Shown here one piece after another: positions 1 through 7,424 of a stretch of DNA of 10,343 nt (position 1 is its first letter; each line of letters starts with the position of its first letter). The DNA comes from Sphingomonadales bacterium UBA658 (GTDB lineage Bacteria > Pseudomonadota > Alphaproteobacteria > Sphingomonadales > Sphingomonadaceae): contig DBOA01000221.1 in the NCBI GenBank assembly GCA_002299195.1, forward strand, positions 1-10,343. The letters are read 5' to 3'. Both the position numbers and the translations under genes were made by a program. The notes below the pieces were generated by a model. The model was not told where the DNA came from, ran no database searches, and saw only the letters and a program-made list of their open reading frames with translations.

Positions 1-347
1 GGGCCAATGAGGTTGACGCGCAGGACGCTGGTGAAATTTTCGACCGTGTTGTCGAAGATACCTTCCATGCCGCCGGAGATACCAGCGTTGGCAAAGGCGA
101 TATCAAGATGGCCGTGCAGTTCGATCGCCTTTGCGACAATCGCGGCGACATCCGCCTCATCACCTGCGTCCATCTGGACGGCGGTGGCGGCGTCGCCAAT
201 CATGGCTGCGGTGTCATGCACCGATGCCGCCATATCGCCCAAAACGACCTTTGCGCCCTCGGCGGCAAAGCGAATGGCCGATGCGCGGCCAATGCCTGAA
301 CCTGCGCCTGTGATGATGGCTACTTTGCCTGCTAATGCGCCGGTCAT
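1..347 (-). CDS. SDR-family oxidoreductase, C-terminus outside window
   Basis: The N-terminal 115 residues of a classical short-chain dehydrogenase/reductase (about 250 residues in this family) are present; the catalytic Ser-Tyr-Lys part lies beyond the left edge. The cofactor glycine motif TGAGSGIG is at residues 13-20, Asp38 ends the second beta strand (LGDM), the ANAG motif is at 86-89 and the conserved Asn is N112. By the usual SDR rule Asp38 suggests NAD(H) rather than NADP(H). The ATG overlaps the TGA of the preceding SDR gene as ATGA, so translation is probably coupled and this is at least the sixth gene of the operon. Its likely role is oxidation or reduction of a hydroxyl/keto group on an acyl-CoA or alcohol intermediate; the substrate cannot be read from sequence. 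Confidence 0.9.
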   Translation of the reverse strand, partial: MTGALAGKVAIITGAGSGIGRASAIRFAAEGAKVVLGDMAASVHDTAAMIGDAATAVQMDAGDEADVAAIVAKAIELHGHLDIAFANAGISGGMEGIFDNTVENFTSVLRVNLIG

Positions 348-1105
348 ACCACTACACCCCCATCAACAACGATTGTCTGTCCTGTCATAAATGTTGACGC
401 ATCGGAGGCGAGATAAACGGCGGCGCCTGCAATCTCACGCGGCTCGCCAATCCGGCCCAATGCTGCGCCAGAGGTTGACGCCTTCAAATTTTCGGGATTT
501 TCCCACAATGCCTTGGCAAAGTCGGTCTTCACCAGACCCGGCGCGATGGAGTTAATCCGCACATTATGTGGCCCAAATTCGCGGGCGAGGTTTTTGGTCA
601 TCTGGATATCCGCCGCCTTGGTAATCGCATAAGCGCCCAATATAGGCGATCCGCGCAGGCCGCCGATCGACGACACGATGACGATGGAACCGGCCTTGCG
701 TTCGATCATTTCGGGCGCAACCATCTGGATCAACCAATGCTGCGACACGATATTATGATCGAGTGTCTTGCGCAGCTGTTCATCGGTGATCGTCGCCATC
801 GGGCCGTAATGCGGGTTCGATGCCGCGTTGCAGACCAGAACGTCGACTTTACCAAACGCCTTGCGGGTTTCATCGACCAGGTTTTGCAAAGACTCTTTGG
901 ACGAAAGGCTTGAGGCCACGGCAATCGCCGCGCCGGGATGCTTGGCATTGATGCCCGCGGCGACCGCTTCGCAATCTTCGATATTCCGGCTGGAAATCGC
1001 GACCTTTGCGCCGTGGTCGGCCATTTCTTCGGCAATCGCCTGACCAATGCCACGCGATGAACCTGTAATGATTGCGACCTTACCGGTCATATCGAATAGT
1101 GACAT
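344..1105 (-). CDS. SDR-family oxidoreductase
   Basis: This is a complete 253-residue classical short-chain dehydrogenase, normal for the family. The Rossmann motif TGSSRGIG is at residues 14-21, the NAA(S) motif at 93-96, and the catalytic set is N118, S146, Y159 and K163 (YAITK). Arg40 after the second beta strand (ISSRN) suggests an NADP(H) preference, unlike the neighbouring SDR, which has Asp there. The C-terminus has the usual VVDGG signature. The start is supported by the purine tract AGGAGAG seven bases before the ATG. It follows the kinase gene after 45 bases and overlaps the next SDR by four bases. The natural inference is a keto/hydroxyacyl-CoA reductase or dehydrogenase acting with the kinase and acyl-CoA dehydrogenase of the operon; in the P. 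putida levulinate pathway an SDR (LvaD) reduces the 4-oxoacyl-CoA before phosphorylation. The substrate is unproven. Confidence 0.93.
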   Translation of the reverse strand: MSLFDMTGKVAIITGSSRGIGQAIAEEMADHGAKVAISSRNIEDCEAVAAGINAKHPGAAIAVASSLSSKESLQNLVDETRKAFGKVDVLVCNAASNPHYGPMATITDEQLRKTLDHNIVSQHWLIQMVAPEMIERKAGSIVIVSSIGGLRGSPILGAYAITKAADIQMTKNLAREFGPHNVRINSIAPGLVKTDFAKALWENPENLKASTSGAALGRIGEPREIAGAAVYLASDASTFMTGQTIVVDGGVVV

Positions 1106-1121
1106 TGATCTCTCTCCTATT

Positions 1122-1140
1122 CCTCCCGCTCACGGGGAGG
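1122..1140 (-). repeat. Small intergenic palindrome between kinase and SDR genes
   Basis: CCTCCC at 1122-1127 and GGGAGG at 1135-1140 form a 6-bp GC-rich hairpin with a 7-base loop. No U-run follows on the minus strand, so it is not a good terminator, and the downstream SDR is probably still in the operon. Short palindromes of this CTCCC/GGGAG type are frequent between genes in sphingomonads. In the transcript its 3' arm lies just before the SDR ribosome binding site, so it could tune translation or mark an RNA processing point. Confidence 0.45.
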
Positions 1141-1150
1141 ATATCATTCT

Positions 1151-2233
1151 TTACGCCCCGGCTTGCTCGGCAAATTTCCATGCGGATTGCGCGAGCGGGT
1201 AAACACGTTCGGCCATCGCTTGTGCATGGGACGAGCTTGCCGTGCCATCGATGACGCGTTTTTTGATGCCCTGAATAATCCCCGCCAAGCGGAAGAAGTT
1301 ATAGGCAAAATACCAGTTCATATCGGGCACGCCGTCACGGTTGGTTGCCGCGCAGTAACGTTCGACCATCGCGTCGAGTTCGGGGATGCCCAATGCGGCG
1401 CGGTCCAAATCCATGACGCCGGAGCGCCCTTCATTATGCGTGACCCATGCCATCGCAACATAAGTGAAATCCGCCAGCGGATCGCCAAGCGTCGACAGTT
1501 CCCAATCGAGCACGGCGACAACATGTGGATCCTTGGCATCGAAAATCATGTTGTCGATGCGATAGTCACCATGGACGACACTGGTGCGTGTTTGTTCGGG
1601 CAGCGTTTTGGGCAGCCATTCGATCAACCGCTCCATTTCGGGCATCACTTCGGTTTCCGCCAAGCGATATTGCTTGGTCCAGCGGTCGACCTGACGTCCG
1701 AAATAATTGCCGGGTTTGCCAAAATCGGACAGTCCGGCCGCGTCCACGTCAACATTGTGCAAAGCGGCCAGCGTGTCGATCATCGCTTCATAGGTTGCTG
1801 TGCGTTCGGCCGGGTTCGACCCCGGCATCGCGCCGTCCCAGATCGTGCGGCCCTCGACCATGTCCATGATGTAGAACCAACTGCCGATGACGCTATCGTC
1901 GGTGCACAGGCCATAAGGCTTGGCGACCGGAAAGCCTGTCGGGTGAAGCCCGGCGATGACTTTATATTCGCGGTCCACGGCGTGCGCGCTGGGCAACAAA
2001 ACACCCAATGGCTTGCGGCGCAGCACATAAGACCCGCTTTTGGCGTTAAGCCGGTAGGTCGGATTGGATTGCCCGCCGGCAAACTTCAGCGCCTGCACGG
2101 GGCCTTCAAAACCCGCGACGTTGGCGGTCATCCATTCGGCCAGCTTGGCTTCGTCCAATATGTCCGTGCCGGTTGGTGCAACGGTGCCGGTAAAGGCCGT
2201 CTGTGCATCAATGGGTGTCGGCGCTGCGGTCAT
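1151..2233 (-). CDS. Phosphotransferase-family kinase (APH fold, LvaA / ACAD10-11 kinase-like)
   Basis: This 360-residue protein has the aminoglycoside-phosphotransferase/choline-kinase fold (PF01636-type). The nucleotide loop GGQSNPTY is at residues 53-60, the beta-strand lysine candidate K74 is in RRKP, the catalytic loop HGDYRIDN is at 221-228 (D223, N228), and the metal-binding Asp is D243 in LDWELSTLGDP. Despite the fold, this branch is not an antibiotic-resistance enzyme: its known relatives are the kinase domain of animal ACAD10/11 and P. putida LvaA, which phosphorylate the 4-hydroxyl of 4-hydroxyacyl-CoAs so that a dedicated acyl-CoA dehydrogenase-like partner can remove it. Such a partner is encoded two genes upstream in this operon. 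The start overlaps the alcohol dehydrogenase stop by four bases (ATGA). Cytoplasmic. The family call is firm; the 4-hydroxyacyl-CoA substrate is inferred from the pairing. Confidence 0.9.
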   Translation of the reverse strand: MTAAPTPIDAQTAFTGTVAPTGTDILDEAKLAEWMTANVAGFEGPVQALKFAGGQSNPTYRLNAKSGSYVLRRKPLGVLLPSAHAVDREYKVIAGLHPTGFPVAKPYGLCTDDSVIGSWFYIMDMVEGRTIWDGAMPGSNPAERTATYEAMIDTLAALHNVDVDAAGLSDFGKPGNYFGRQVDRWTKQYRLAETEVMPEMERLIEWLPKTLPEQTRTSVVHGDYRIDNMIFDAKDPHVVAVLDWELSTLGDPLADFTYVAMAWVTHNEGRSGVMDLDRAALGIPELDAMVERYCAATNRDGVPDMNWYFAYNFFRLAGIIQGIKKRVIDGTASSSHAQAMAERVYPLAQSAWKFAEQAGA

Positions 2234-3318
2234 TGGTCGAATACGATAACCGAACGGGCCGCATCACCGCGCTTCATTTGGTCAAAGCCTTCATTGATAC
2301 GTTCCAGCGGAATGGTCTCCGAAACGATGCTGTCGAGATCGAGCATGCCGCGCATGTAGAAATCGACGAGGCGCGGAATATCAACAGGGAAGCGGTTGCC
2401 GCCCATGATCGCACCTTGCAATTTCTTGCCCGACAGCAAATCCATTGCCGACAGACCGACCGAATGCTGCAGCGGCATCATGCCCAGTATCGTTGCAGTC
2501 CCACCGCGCTTGAGCGATTTGACGGCAAGCTCACCCGAGGCCGGACGACCGACTGCTTCAATCGCATGATCGACGCCGCCCTTGGTCAATTCCTGAATTT
2601 GTTTGGCCGCATCAGCATCCATTGGGTCAATGACATCGGTCGCACCTAGCTTCATCGCGAGCGCACGCTTTTCGGGCATAGGGTCAGCCGCAATGATGCG
2701 GCCAGCACCGGCAATTTTCGCCGCGTTAATCGTTGCAAGACCAACGCCGCCACAACCGATAACCGCAATGGTTTCACCGGGCGTTACTTTGCAGGCGTTG
2801 AAAATCGTGCCTGCACCTGTGGTGACAGCACAGCCGATAACCGATGCCTTATCGAGCGGCATTTCGGGGTTAATCGCAACGCACGCATGTTCGTGCACCA
2901 GCATCATTTCGGCATAAGCCGACAAGTTCAGCATCTGGTTGACGATGCTGCCATCGGGACGTGTCAGGCGCGGGGCTTCGCCGGGCTTGCGCCGGGTTTC
3001 GCCGCCAAGGCACAGGGACATCCGGCCAGAGACGCAATATTCGCAATGGCCGCAAAATGCGCTCAGGCAGGTGACAACGGCGTCACCGACCTTAACGGTG
3101 CGCACTTCGCTGCCCACTGCCTCAACAATACCCGCCGCCTCATGACCCGGAATCGCGGGCAGGGGATGCGGATATGTGCCTTCGATGAAATGCAGATCGC
3201 TATGGCAAAGCCCGCAGGCCGCAGTGCGGATAAGCACCTCATGCGGCCCGGGGTTCGAAATATTGATCTGTTCAATCTGAAGCGGTTTGCCCGCTTCGAT
3301 CAGGACGGCAGCCTTCAC
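2230..3318 (-). CDS. Zinc-dependent alcohol dehydrogenase (MDR family)
   Basis: A 362-residue medium-chain zinc alcohol dehydrogenase. Catalytic zinc ligands are C38 (GLCHSD), H59 with E60 (PGHE) and C163 (IGCAV). Structural zinc ligands C89, C92, C95 and C103 are all present. The Rossmann motif GCGGVG is at 188-193, and D212 after the second strand suggests NAD. All residues expected for activity are there. The start is GTG, overlapping the TGA of the upstream acyl-CoA dehydrogenase gene as GTGA; an in-frame ATG start is absent. The stop overlaps the kinase start by four bases, so upstream gene, this gene and kinase are probably translationally coupled. It probably oxidises a primary or secondary alcohol to an aldehyde/ketone (or the reverse) in the same pathway; the substrate is unknown. 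Confidence 0.93.
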   Translation of the reverse strand: MKAAVLIEAGKPLQIEQINISNPGPHEVLIRTAACGLCHSDLHFIEGTYPHPLPAIPGHEAAGIVEAVGSEVRTVKVGDAVVTCLSAFCGHCEYCVSGRMSLCLGGETRRKPGEAPRLTRPDGSIVNQMLNLSAYAEMMLVHEHACVAINPEMPLDKASVIGCAVTTGAGTIFNACKVTPGETIAVIGCGGVGLATINAAKIAGAGRIIAADPMPEKRALAMKLGATDVIDPMDADAAKQIQELTKGGVDHAIEAVGRPASGELAVKSLKRGGTATILGMMPLQHSVGLSAMDLLSGKKLQGAIMGGNRFPVDIPRLVDFYMRGMLDLDSIVSETIPLERINEGFDQMKRGDAARSVIVFDQ

Positions 3319-4598
3319 CGTGTTGCCCCCATGTCACCGCTCGACATGCCTTCTTTGCCGCGGCCGCCATGCTTGCCCAATTCCATACGGGCAATGGCAC
3401 GTGCGTGCACTTCATCCGGACCATCGGCGAGACGCAAGGTGCGCTGATGCGCCCATGCAGACGCCAGACCGAAATCGTCGGACACGCCGCCGCCGCCATG
3501 TGCTTGAATGGCGTTGTCGATGATGCTGAGCGCCATGTTCGGTGCCTGCACCTTGATCATCGCGATTTCCGCCGCCGCTGCCTTGTTGCCGACCTTGTCC
3601 ATCATGTCGGCAGCCTTGAGGCACAGCAGACGGGTCATTTCAATGTCGATACGGGCACGGGCAATGCGTTCTTCCCATACGCTATGTTCGGCAACGGTCT
3701 TGCCGAACGCAACGCGCGACTGAAGCCGCTTGCACATTTTTTCCAGCGCTTCTTCAGCGGTCCCGATGGTGCGCATGCAGTGGTGAATACGGCCAGGTCC
3801 AAGGCGCCCTTGCGCGATCTCGAAGCCGCGGCCTTCGCCCAGCAGCATGTTGGATGCCGGAATGCGGACATCCTTCAATTCGATTTCCATATGGCCATGC
3901 GGCGCATCGTCATATCCGAACACAGGAAGGTGACGCAGGATTTTAACGCCCGGCGAGTCGAGCTCCATCAGGACCATCGATTGCTGCGCATGACGCTTGG
4001 CTTCGAAATCGGTCTTGCCCATGACAATCGCGATTTTGCAGCGCGGGTCGCCCGCACCTGATGACCACCACTTCACGCCATTCAGGACATATTCGTCGCC
4101 TTCACGGCGAATCGATGTTTCGATGTTGGTTGCATCTGACGACGCAACGGCTGGCTCAGTCATCAAAAAGGCAGAACGGATTTCGCCGTTCATCAGCGGG
4201 ATCATCCACTTTTCTTTTTGCTCTGCCGTACCGTAACGCAGGAACACTTCCATATTGCCGGTGTCGGGCGCTGAACAGTTATACACTTCGGATGCAAAGC
4301 CGATGCGGCCCATTTCTTCGGCGCACAGGGCATATTCCATGTTGGTGAGGCCAGGGCCGTCGAAATGGACGCTGTCGTCAACATGCACGCGGCCCGACGT
4401 TGGCGGCATGAACAGGTTCCAAAGACCAGCGGCTTTCGCCCGTGCCTTTTCCTCTTCGACGACTTGAAGCACTTTCCAACGGTCGCCCACGGCCTGCTCG
4501 GCGTAATAATCGGCAACGCGCGGACGCAGGAAGCGTTCGTTATGGTCGCGAATGCGGTCCCGCCAGTAAGTTTGTTTGTCGGTGAGATCGAAATTCAT
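3315..4598 (-). CDS. Acyl-CoA dehydrogenase, ACAD10/11 (LvaC-like) type
   Basis: A 427-residue flavoprotein of the acyl-CoA dehydrogenase superfamily, slightly longer than typical members (about 380-400). The N-terminal helical domain contains GLWNLFMPP near 58-66 and NCSAPDTGNMEV at 107-118. The FAD/substrate loop MTEPAVASSDATN is at 146-158. The C-terminal helical domain contains HHCMRTIGTAEEAL and ends with LADGPDEVH at 390-398. These signatures belong to the ACAD10/11 branch. At the position where medium-chain dehydrogenases carry the catalytic Glu (EGT motif), it appears to have Asp (D392 in ADGP). With the kinase encoded downstream it resembles a split ACAD10/11 or the LvaA-LvaC pair, so it may eliminate phosphate from a phosphorylated hydroxyacyl-CoA rather than perform plain alpha,beta-desaturation. 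The start is supported by the GAGGAA tract upstream. It lies 33 bases after the transporter gene. Confidence 0.92.
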   Translation of the reverse strand: MNFDLTDKQTYWRDRIRDHNERFLRPRVADYYAEQAVGDRWKVLQVVEEEKARAKAAGLWNLFMPPTSGRVHVDDSVHFDGPGLTNMEYALCAEEMGRIGFASEVYNCSAPDTGNMEVFLRYGTAEQKEKWMIPLMNGEIRSAFLMTEPAVASSDATNIETSIRREGDEYVLNGVKWWSSGAGDPRCKIAIVMGKTDFEAKRHAQQSMVLMELDSPGVKILRHLPVFGYDDAPHGHMEIELKDVRIPASNMLLGEGRGFEIAQGRLGPGRIHHCMRTIGTAEEALEKMCKRLQSRVAFGKTVAEHSVWEERIARARIDIEMTRLLCLKAADMMDKVGNKAAAAEIAMIKVQAPNMALSIIDNAIQAHGGGGVSDDFGLASAWAHQRTLRLADGPDEVHARAIARMELGKHGGRGKEGMSSGDMGATR

Positions 4599-4631
4599 GA
4601 CTCAGTTCCTCTTCCATATTTAATTGAATAG

Positions 4632-6047
4632 TTAACTGGCAGACTCTGCCGATGTGTTCAAGGCGCGCAAGCGTTCATTATGACTTTCACGCGAAATTGG
4701 GAAATGCCGCAGGATAAGAACACCGGTAATTCCAAGGACGGCCACTACGCCCATATAATATAAAGCAAGCCCATCCAGGACAGCGGGGCCAACATTGCCC
4801 GGCACGGCGTTTTGGGGAAAATCGGCAAAGCTCAATATCATGCCAGCGGCAAAGGTGCCGATACCAACGGCGCATTTCTGCATGAAGAAATAGCCTGCGA
4901 AAAACAGACCTTCGGACCGCCTGCCCGTTTCTTGCTGCGATGCCTCCACGACATCGGCCATCATCGACGATGTCAGCATCATCATGCCGATAGCGGTGCT
5001 GTTGGAAAATATGAGGAAGGAAAACATGAATGCGACCGACGGGTCCGATGGCCCACCGGGCACAAGGTCAAGCAGCCAGCTGGCGTACAAAGCAGTGTTG
5101 AAGCTGAGCGATAGCAGCGCCAGCAGGATGGCGCCGTTTTTCTTGCCAAGGCGCGCAGACAGCGGCGGAACAATGAAAAATGCGATGATGACCGTGCCGA
5201 ACAGGAGAAGCGCGTAATAGAGCATTTCCATCTGCTTTAGCTGCCACAGAAAGGCGAGTTGATAGTTGCTGAGCGCAAAGGTGAGGCCCTGATTGATAAG
5301 GGCGAACAACGCGGCCGACACCAGCCAGAGGAAGGCTTTGTTGGACAGGGTTGCCTTTACCTCGGCAAGCGCATGGCGAAGGCCTGCGCCGCGCGGGGCA
5401 GGGGGTGATTGTTTGGCCACATGGCGGTGCTGGCCCAGTGCTGAAATCAGCACCGCGCCCGTCATCATCAACGCGCCCCATGATGATAGCGAGTCATAGC
5501 CATCGGGGTCGCTCACACCCTTTTCACCGGTAAAGAAAATGCCATAGGCGAAAATCAGCATCAGCAAGCCGCCGGCCCAGCCAAACAGAAAACGGTACCG
5601 CATCAATCGCGTGCGTTCATCATAATCGCCGGTCAGTTCTGGTACCAATGCGATTGAGGGCACTTCGCACATCGCCACCAATGTGCGCGCCAATACCGCG
5701 GTGCAGAACAACCAGATAATCGTTCCGGTCTGCCCCATTTCGGGCGGGTGCCACAACAGCAGCCAGATAATACCGAGCGGGATTGCGGCACCGTATAACC
5801 ATGGAAGGCGGCGGCCCCACTTGCTTTGCGTGCGGTCGGACAGCTCACCAATGATCGGGTCGGCGAAGGCATCAAAAATCAGCGCCGCCATAATGACAGT
5901 GCCGACAAGGCCTGCGTCGATGCCCAGCACCTGATTATAAAAAATCAGCAGAAAAACCGAAAAGCCATTGTCTTTCACGCCATAGGCTACCGAGCCTAGA
6001 CCATGTATGACCTTCAACGATCGGGGAAGCGGGACTGCTTGGGTCAT
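4632..6047 (-). CDS. MFS transporter, GPH (MelB-like) cation symporter family
   Basis: A 471-residue integral membrane protein with about twelve hydrophobic segments, typical of the glycoside-pentoside-hexuronide:cation symporter branch (MFS_2). The diagnostic region after helix 2 has D59 and D63 (DAFAD, aligning with the two cation-site aspartates of MelB) followed by GELSDRTQSKWGRR near 67-80. Members carry sugars, but in catabolic loci of sphingomonads related proteins are placed with acyl-CoA and steroid/terpenoid genes, so the substrate here is open; import of the compound degraded by the operon is the likely role. It is the first full gene of the minus-strand operon. The ATG at 6047 has no convincing ribosome binding site, and an in-frame TAA just upstream rules out a longer protein. 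The good Shine-Dalgarno tract lies before a short upstream reading frame. Confidence 0.92.
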   Translation of the reverse strand: MTQAVPLPRSLKVIHGLGSVAYGVKDNGFSVFLLIFYNQVLGIDAGLVGTVIMAALIFDAFADPIIGELSDRTQSKWGRRLPWLYGAAIPLGIIWLLLWHPPEMGQTGTIIWLFCTAVLARTLVAMCEVPSIALVPELTGDYDERTRLMRYRFLFGWAGGLLMLIFAYGIFFTGEKGVSDPDGYDSLSSWGALMMTGAVLISALGQHRHVAKQSPPAPRGAGLRHALAEVKATLSNKAFLWLVSAALFALINQGLTFALSNYQLAFLWQLKQMEMLYYALLLFGTVIIAFFIVPPLSARLGKKNGAILLALLSLSFNTALYASWLLDLVPGGPSDPSVAFMFSFLIFSNSTAIGMMMLTSSMMADVVEASQQETGRRSEGLFFAGYFFMQKCAVGIGTFAAGMILSFADFPQNAVPGNVGPAVLDGLALYYMGVVAVLGITGVLILRHFPISRESHNERLRALNTSAESAS

Positions 6048-6053
6048 GGAAAG

Positions 6054-6098
6054 TTAAATGACGCTGCGCGAAAGGGTAGTGTTTCCGTCGAATCGCAC
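6054..6098 (-). CDS. Possible 14-codon leader reading frame upstream of the transporter gene
   Basis: Reading from GTG at 6098, this frame encodes MRFDGNTTLSRSVI and ends in TAA six bases before the transporter ATG. The strong Shine-Dalgarno tract CAGGAGAG (6106-6113) lies seven bases from this GTG, ideal spacing, while the transporter ATG itself has none. Ribosomes could therefore load here and reinitiate at the transporter gene. The peptide has no run of one amino acid that would suggest attenuation. It may be coincidental; only the spacing of signals supports it. Confidence 0.3.
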   Translation of the reverse strand: MRFDGNTTLSRSVI

Positions 6099-6125
6099 GT
6101 TGTTTCTCTCCTGTTTCCTGCCTTC

Positions 6126-6153
6126 ATGCTAGGCCCGCTTCTTGGCCTGTCAA
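6126..6153 (-). promoter_or_regulatory. Sigma70-like promoter for the minus-strand operon
   Basis: On the minus strand a perfect -35 box TTGACA (6153-6148) is followed after 16 bases by TAGCAT (6131-6126), which matches four of six -10 positions. Transcription would start near 6119, about 20 bases before the short leader frame and about 70 before the transporter ATG. It faces the divergent acyl-CoA dehydrogenase operon. The plus-direction promoter is much less clear: TTGCGT (6201-6206) and AAAAAT (6225-6230) with an 18-base spacer is the best I see. The palindrome AAGCGCTT at 6195-6202 overlaps that candidate and could be part of an operator. Confidence 0.5.
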
Positions 6154-6259
6154 TCGCGATGCAAATGACGTTACGGCATGCTTCGCTCACCGATAAGCGC
6201 TTGCGTTTCTGCGCGTGACCGCCCAAAAATTCATCACGCAATTAAAACAGGAGAGCATG

Positions 6260-7420
6260 ATGTCCGACCTTGAAACTTTCCGCGCCGAAGCGCGCGCCTG
6301 GCTGGAGGAAAACTGCCCAGCTGAAATGCGCACGCCTGCCAAGGGTGACGAAGATGTCTGCTGGGGCGGACGCAATTTTGTGTTTCAATCCGACGCGCAA
6401 AAGCTGTGGCTCGAACGCTGCGTGGCCAAGGGTTACACCGTGCCCGATTGGCCCAAAGCTTATGGTGGTGCAGGCCTTAGCCCGCAGGAAACCAAAGTCC
6501 TGCGTCAGGAAATGGCGAAGCTCGGTTGCCGTTCGCCGCTGAACAGCTTTGGCATCTGGATGCTTGGACCCGCACTGCTAAAGTTCGGCACTGAAGAGCA
6601 AAAAGTGCATTATATGGGCCAGATCGCCCGCGGCGAAATCCGCTGGTGCCAGGGCTATTCCGAACCCGGCTCGGGCAGTGACCTTGTATCGATGCAGACC
6701 TTTGGCGAAGACAAGGGCGATCATTGGGTCGTCAATGGCCAGAAAATCTGGACATCCTATGCGGACAAGGCCGACTGGATTTTCTGCCTCGTGCGCACCG
6801 ACAAGACCAACAAATATCAGGGCATCAGCTTCCTGTTGTTCGACATGCAAACGCCCGGCGTTACGACCAAGCCCATTAAGTTGATTTCGGGCAATTCGCC
6901 TTTCTGCGAAACATTCTTCGACAATGTCGTGGTGCCCAAGCATCAGATCGTTGGTGAAGCGGGTCGCGGATGGGATGTCGCGAAATATCTGCTGGGGCAT
7001 GAGCGCGAGATGATTTCGGGCATGGGCGGCGATGGCGGCGTGACCTCCATCGGTGCGGCGATGAAGGCTGTATTGACCGAAGAACCCGTGCTGCGTGCGC
7101 AGATGGCATTGTTCGACGTCGAAAATCTGACGTTCCGTGCGCATGGCGAACGGTTCATGGACGAATGGAAAACCGGCAAGGCGCATCCTGCGTATTCCAA
7201 CCTGATGAAATATGTCGGGACCGAGCTGAATAAAAAGCGCAACGAACTGGTGATGTCGATTGGCGGAACGCAGGCGCTGGAATGGGAAAGCGAACGCTCC
7301 AACGGCGGATCAAAGGCACGCAACTGGTTGCGAACCAAGGCGAACTCGATTGAAGGCGGCACCAGCGAAGTCATGTTGAACGTCGTATCCAAACGCATCC
7401 TCGAAATGCCGGGAGCTTAA
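6260..7420 (+). CDS. Acyl-CoA dehydrogenase, probable catalytic subunit
   Basis: A 386-residue acyl-CoA dehydrogenase. Conserved parts are PDWPKAYGG near residue 60, the FAD/substrate loop QGYSEPGSGSDLVS, VNGQKIWTS, and the C-terminal motif SIEGGTSEV in which E365 occupies the position of the catalytic base of medium-chain dehydrogenases. It desaturates an acyl-CoA at the alpha,beta position, passing electrons to FAD and then ETF. The start was chosen at the second of two tandem ATGs because AGGAG at 6249-6253 is six bases from it; the ATG at 6257 would add one Met. A second dehydrogenase gene begins four bases after the stop, suggesting a two-subunit enzyme like the heterotetrameric dehydrogenases of bacterial steroid side-chain degradation. 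The actual substrate is unknown. Confidence 0.93.
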   Translation: MSDLETFRAEARAWLEENCPAEMRTPAKGDEDVCWGGRNFVFQSDAQKLWLERCVAKGYTVPDWPKAYGGAGLSPQETKVLRQEMAKLGCRSPLNSFGIWMLGPALLKFGTEEQKVHYMGQIARGEIRWCQGYSEPGSGSDLVSMQTFGEDKGDHWVVNGQKIWTSYADKADWIFCLVRTDKTNKYQGISFLLFDMQTPGVTTKPIKLISGNSPFCETFFDNVVVPKHQIVGEAGRGWDVAKYLLGHEREMISGMGGDGGVTSIGAAMKAVLTEEPVLRAQMALFDVENLTFRAHGERFMDEWKTGKAHPAYSNLMKYVGTELNKKRNELVMSIGGTQALEWESERSNGGSKARNWLRTKANSIEGGTSEVMLNVVSKRILEMPGA

Positions 7421-7424
7421 GAAT

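Noticed and set aside
1151..2233. Antibiotic-resistance aminoglycoside phosphotransferase
   Set aside because: The fold is shared, but the GGQSNPTY loop, the size and the operon with acyl-CoA dehydrogenase genes place it with the ACAD10/11 and LvaA kinases.
1163..2359. Long open frame of 398 codons on the plus strand
   Set aside because: It lies antisense to the kinase gene and the end of the alcohol dehydrogenase gene, which have full family motifs. Its translation is low in recognisable domains, as expected of a shadow frame in GC-rich DNA.
6215..6259. Upstream start for the first plus-strand dehydrogenase
   Set aside because: It would add 15 residues before the conserved N-terminus and bypass the well-placed AGGAG; the start at 6260 (or 6257) is better.
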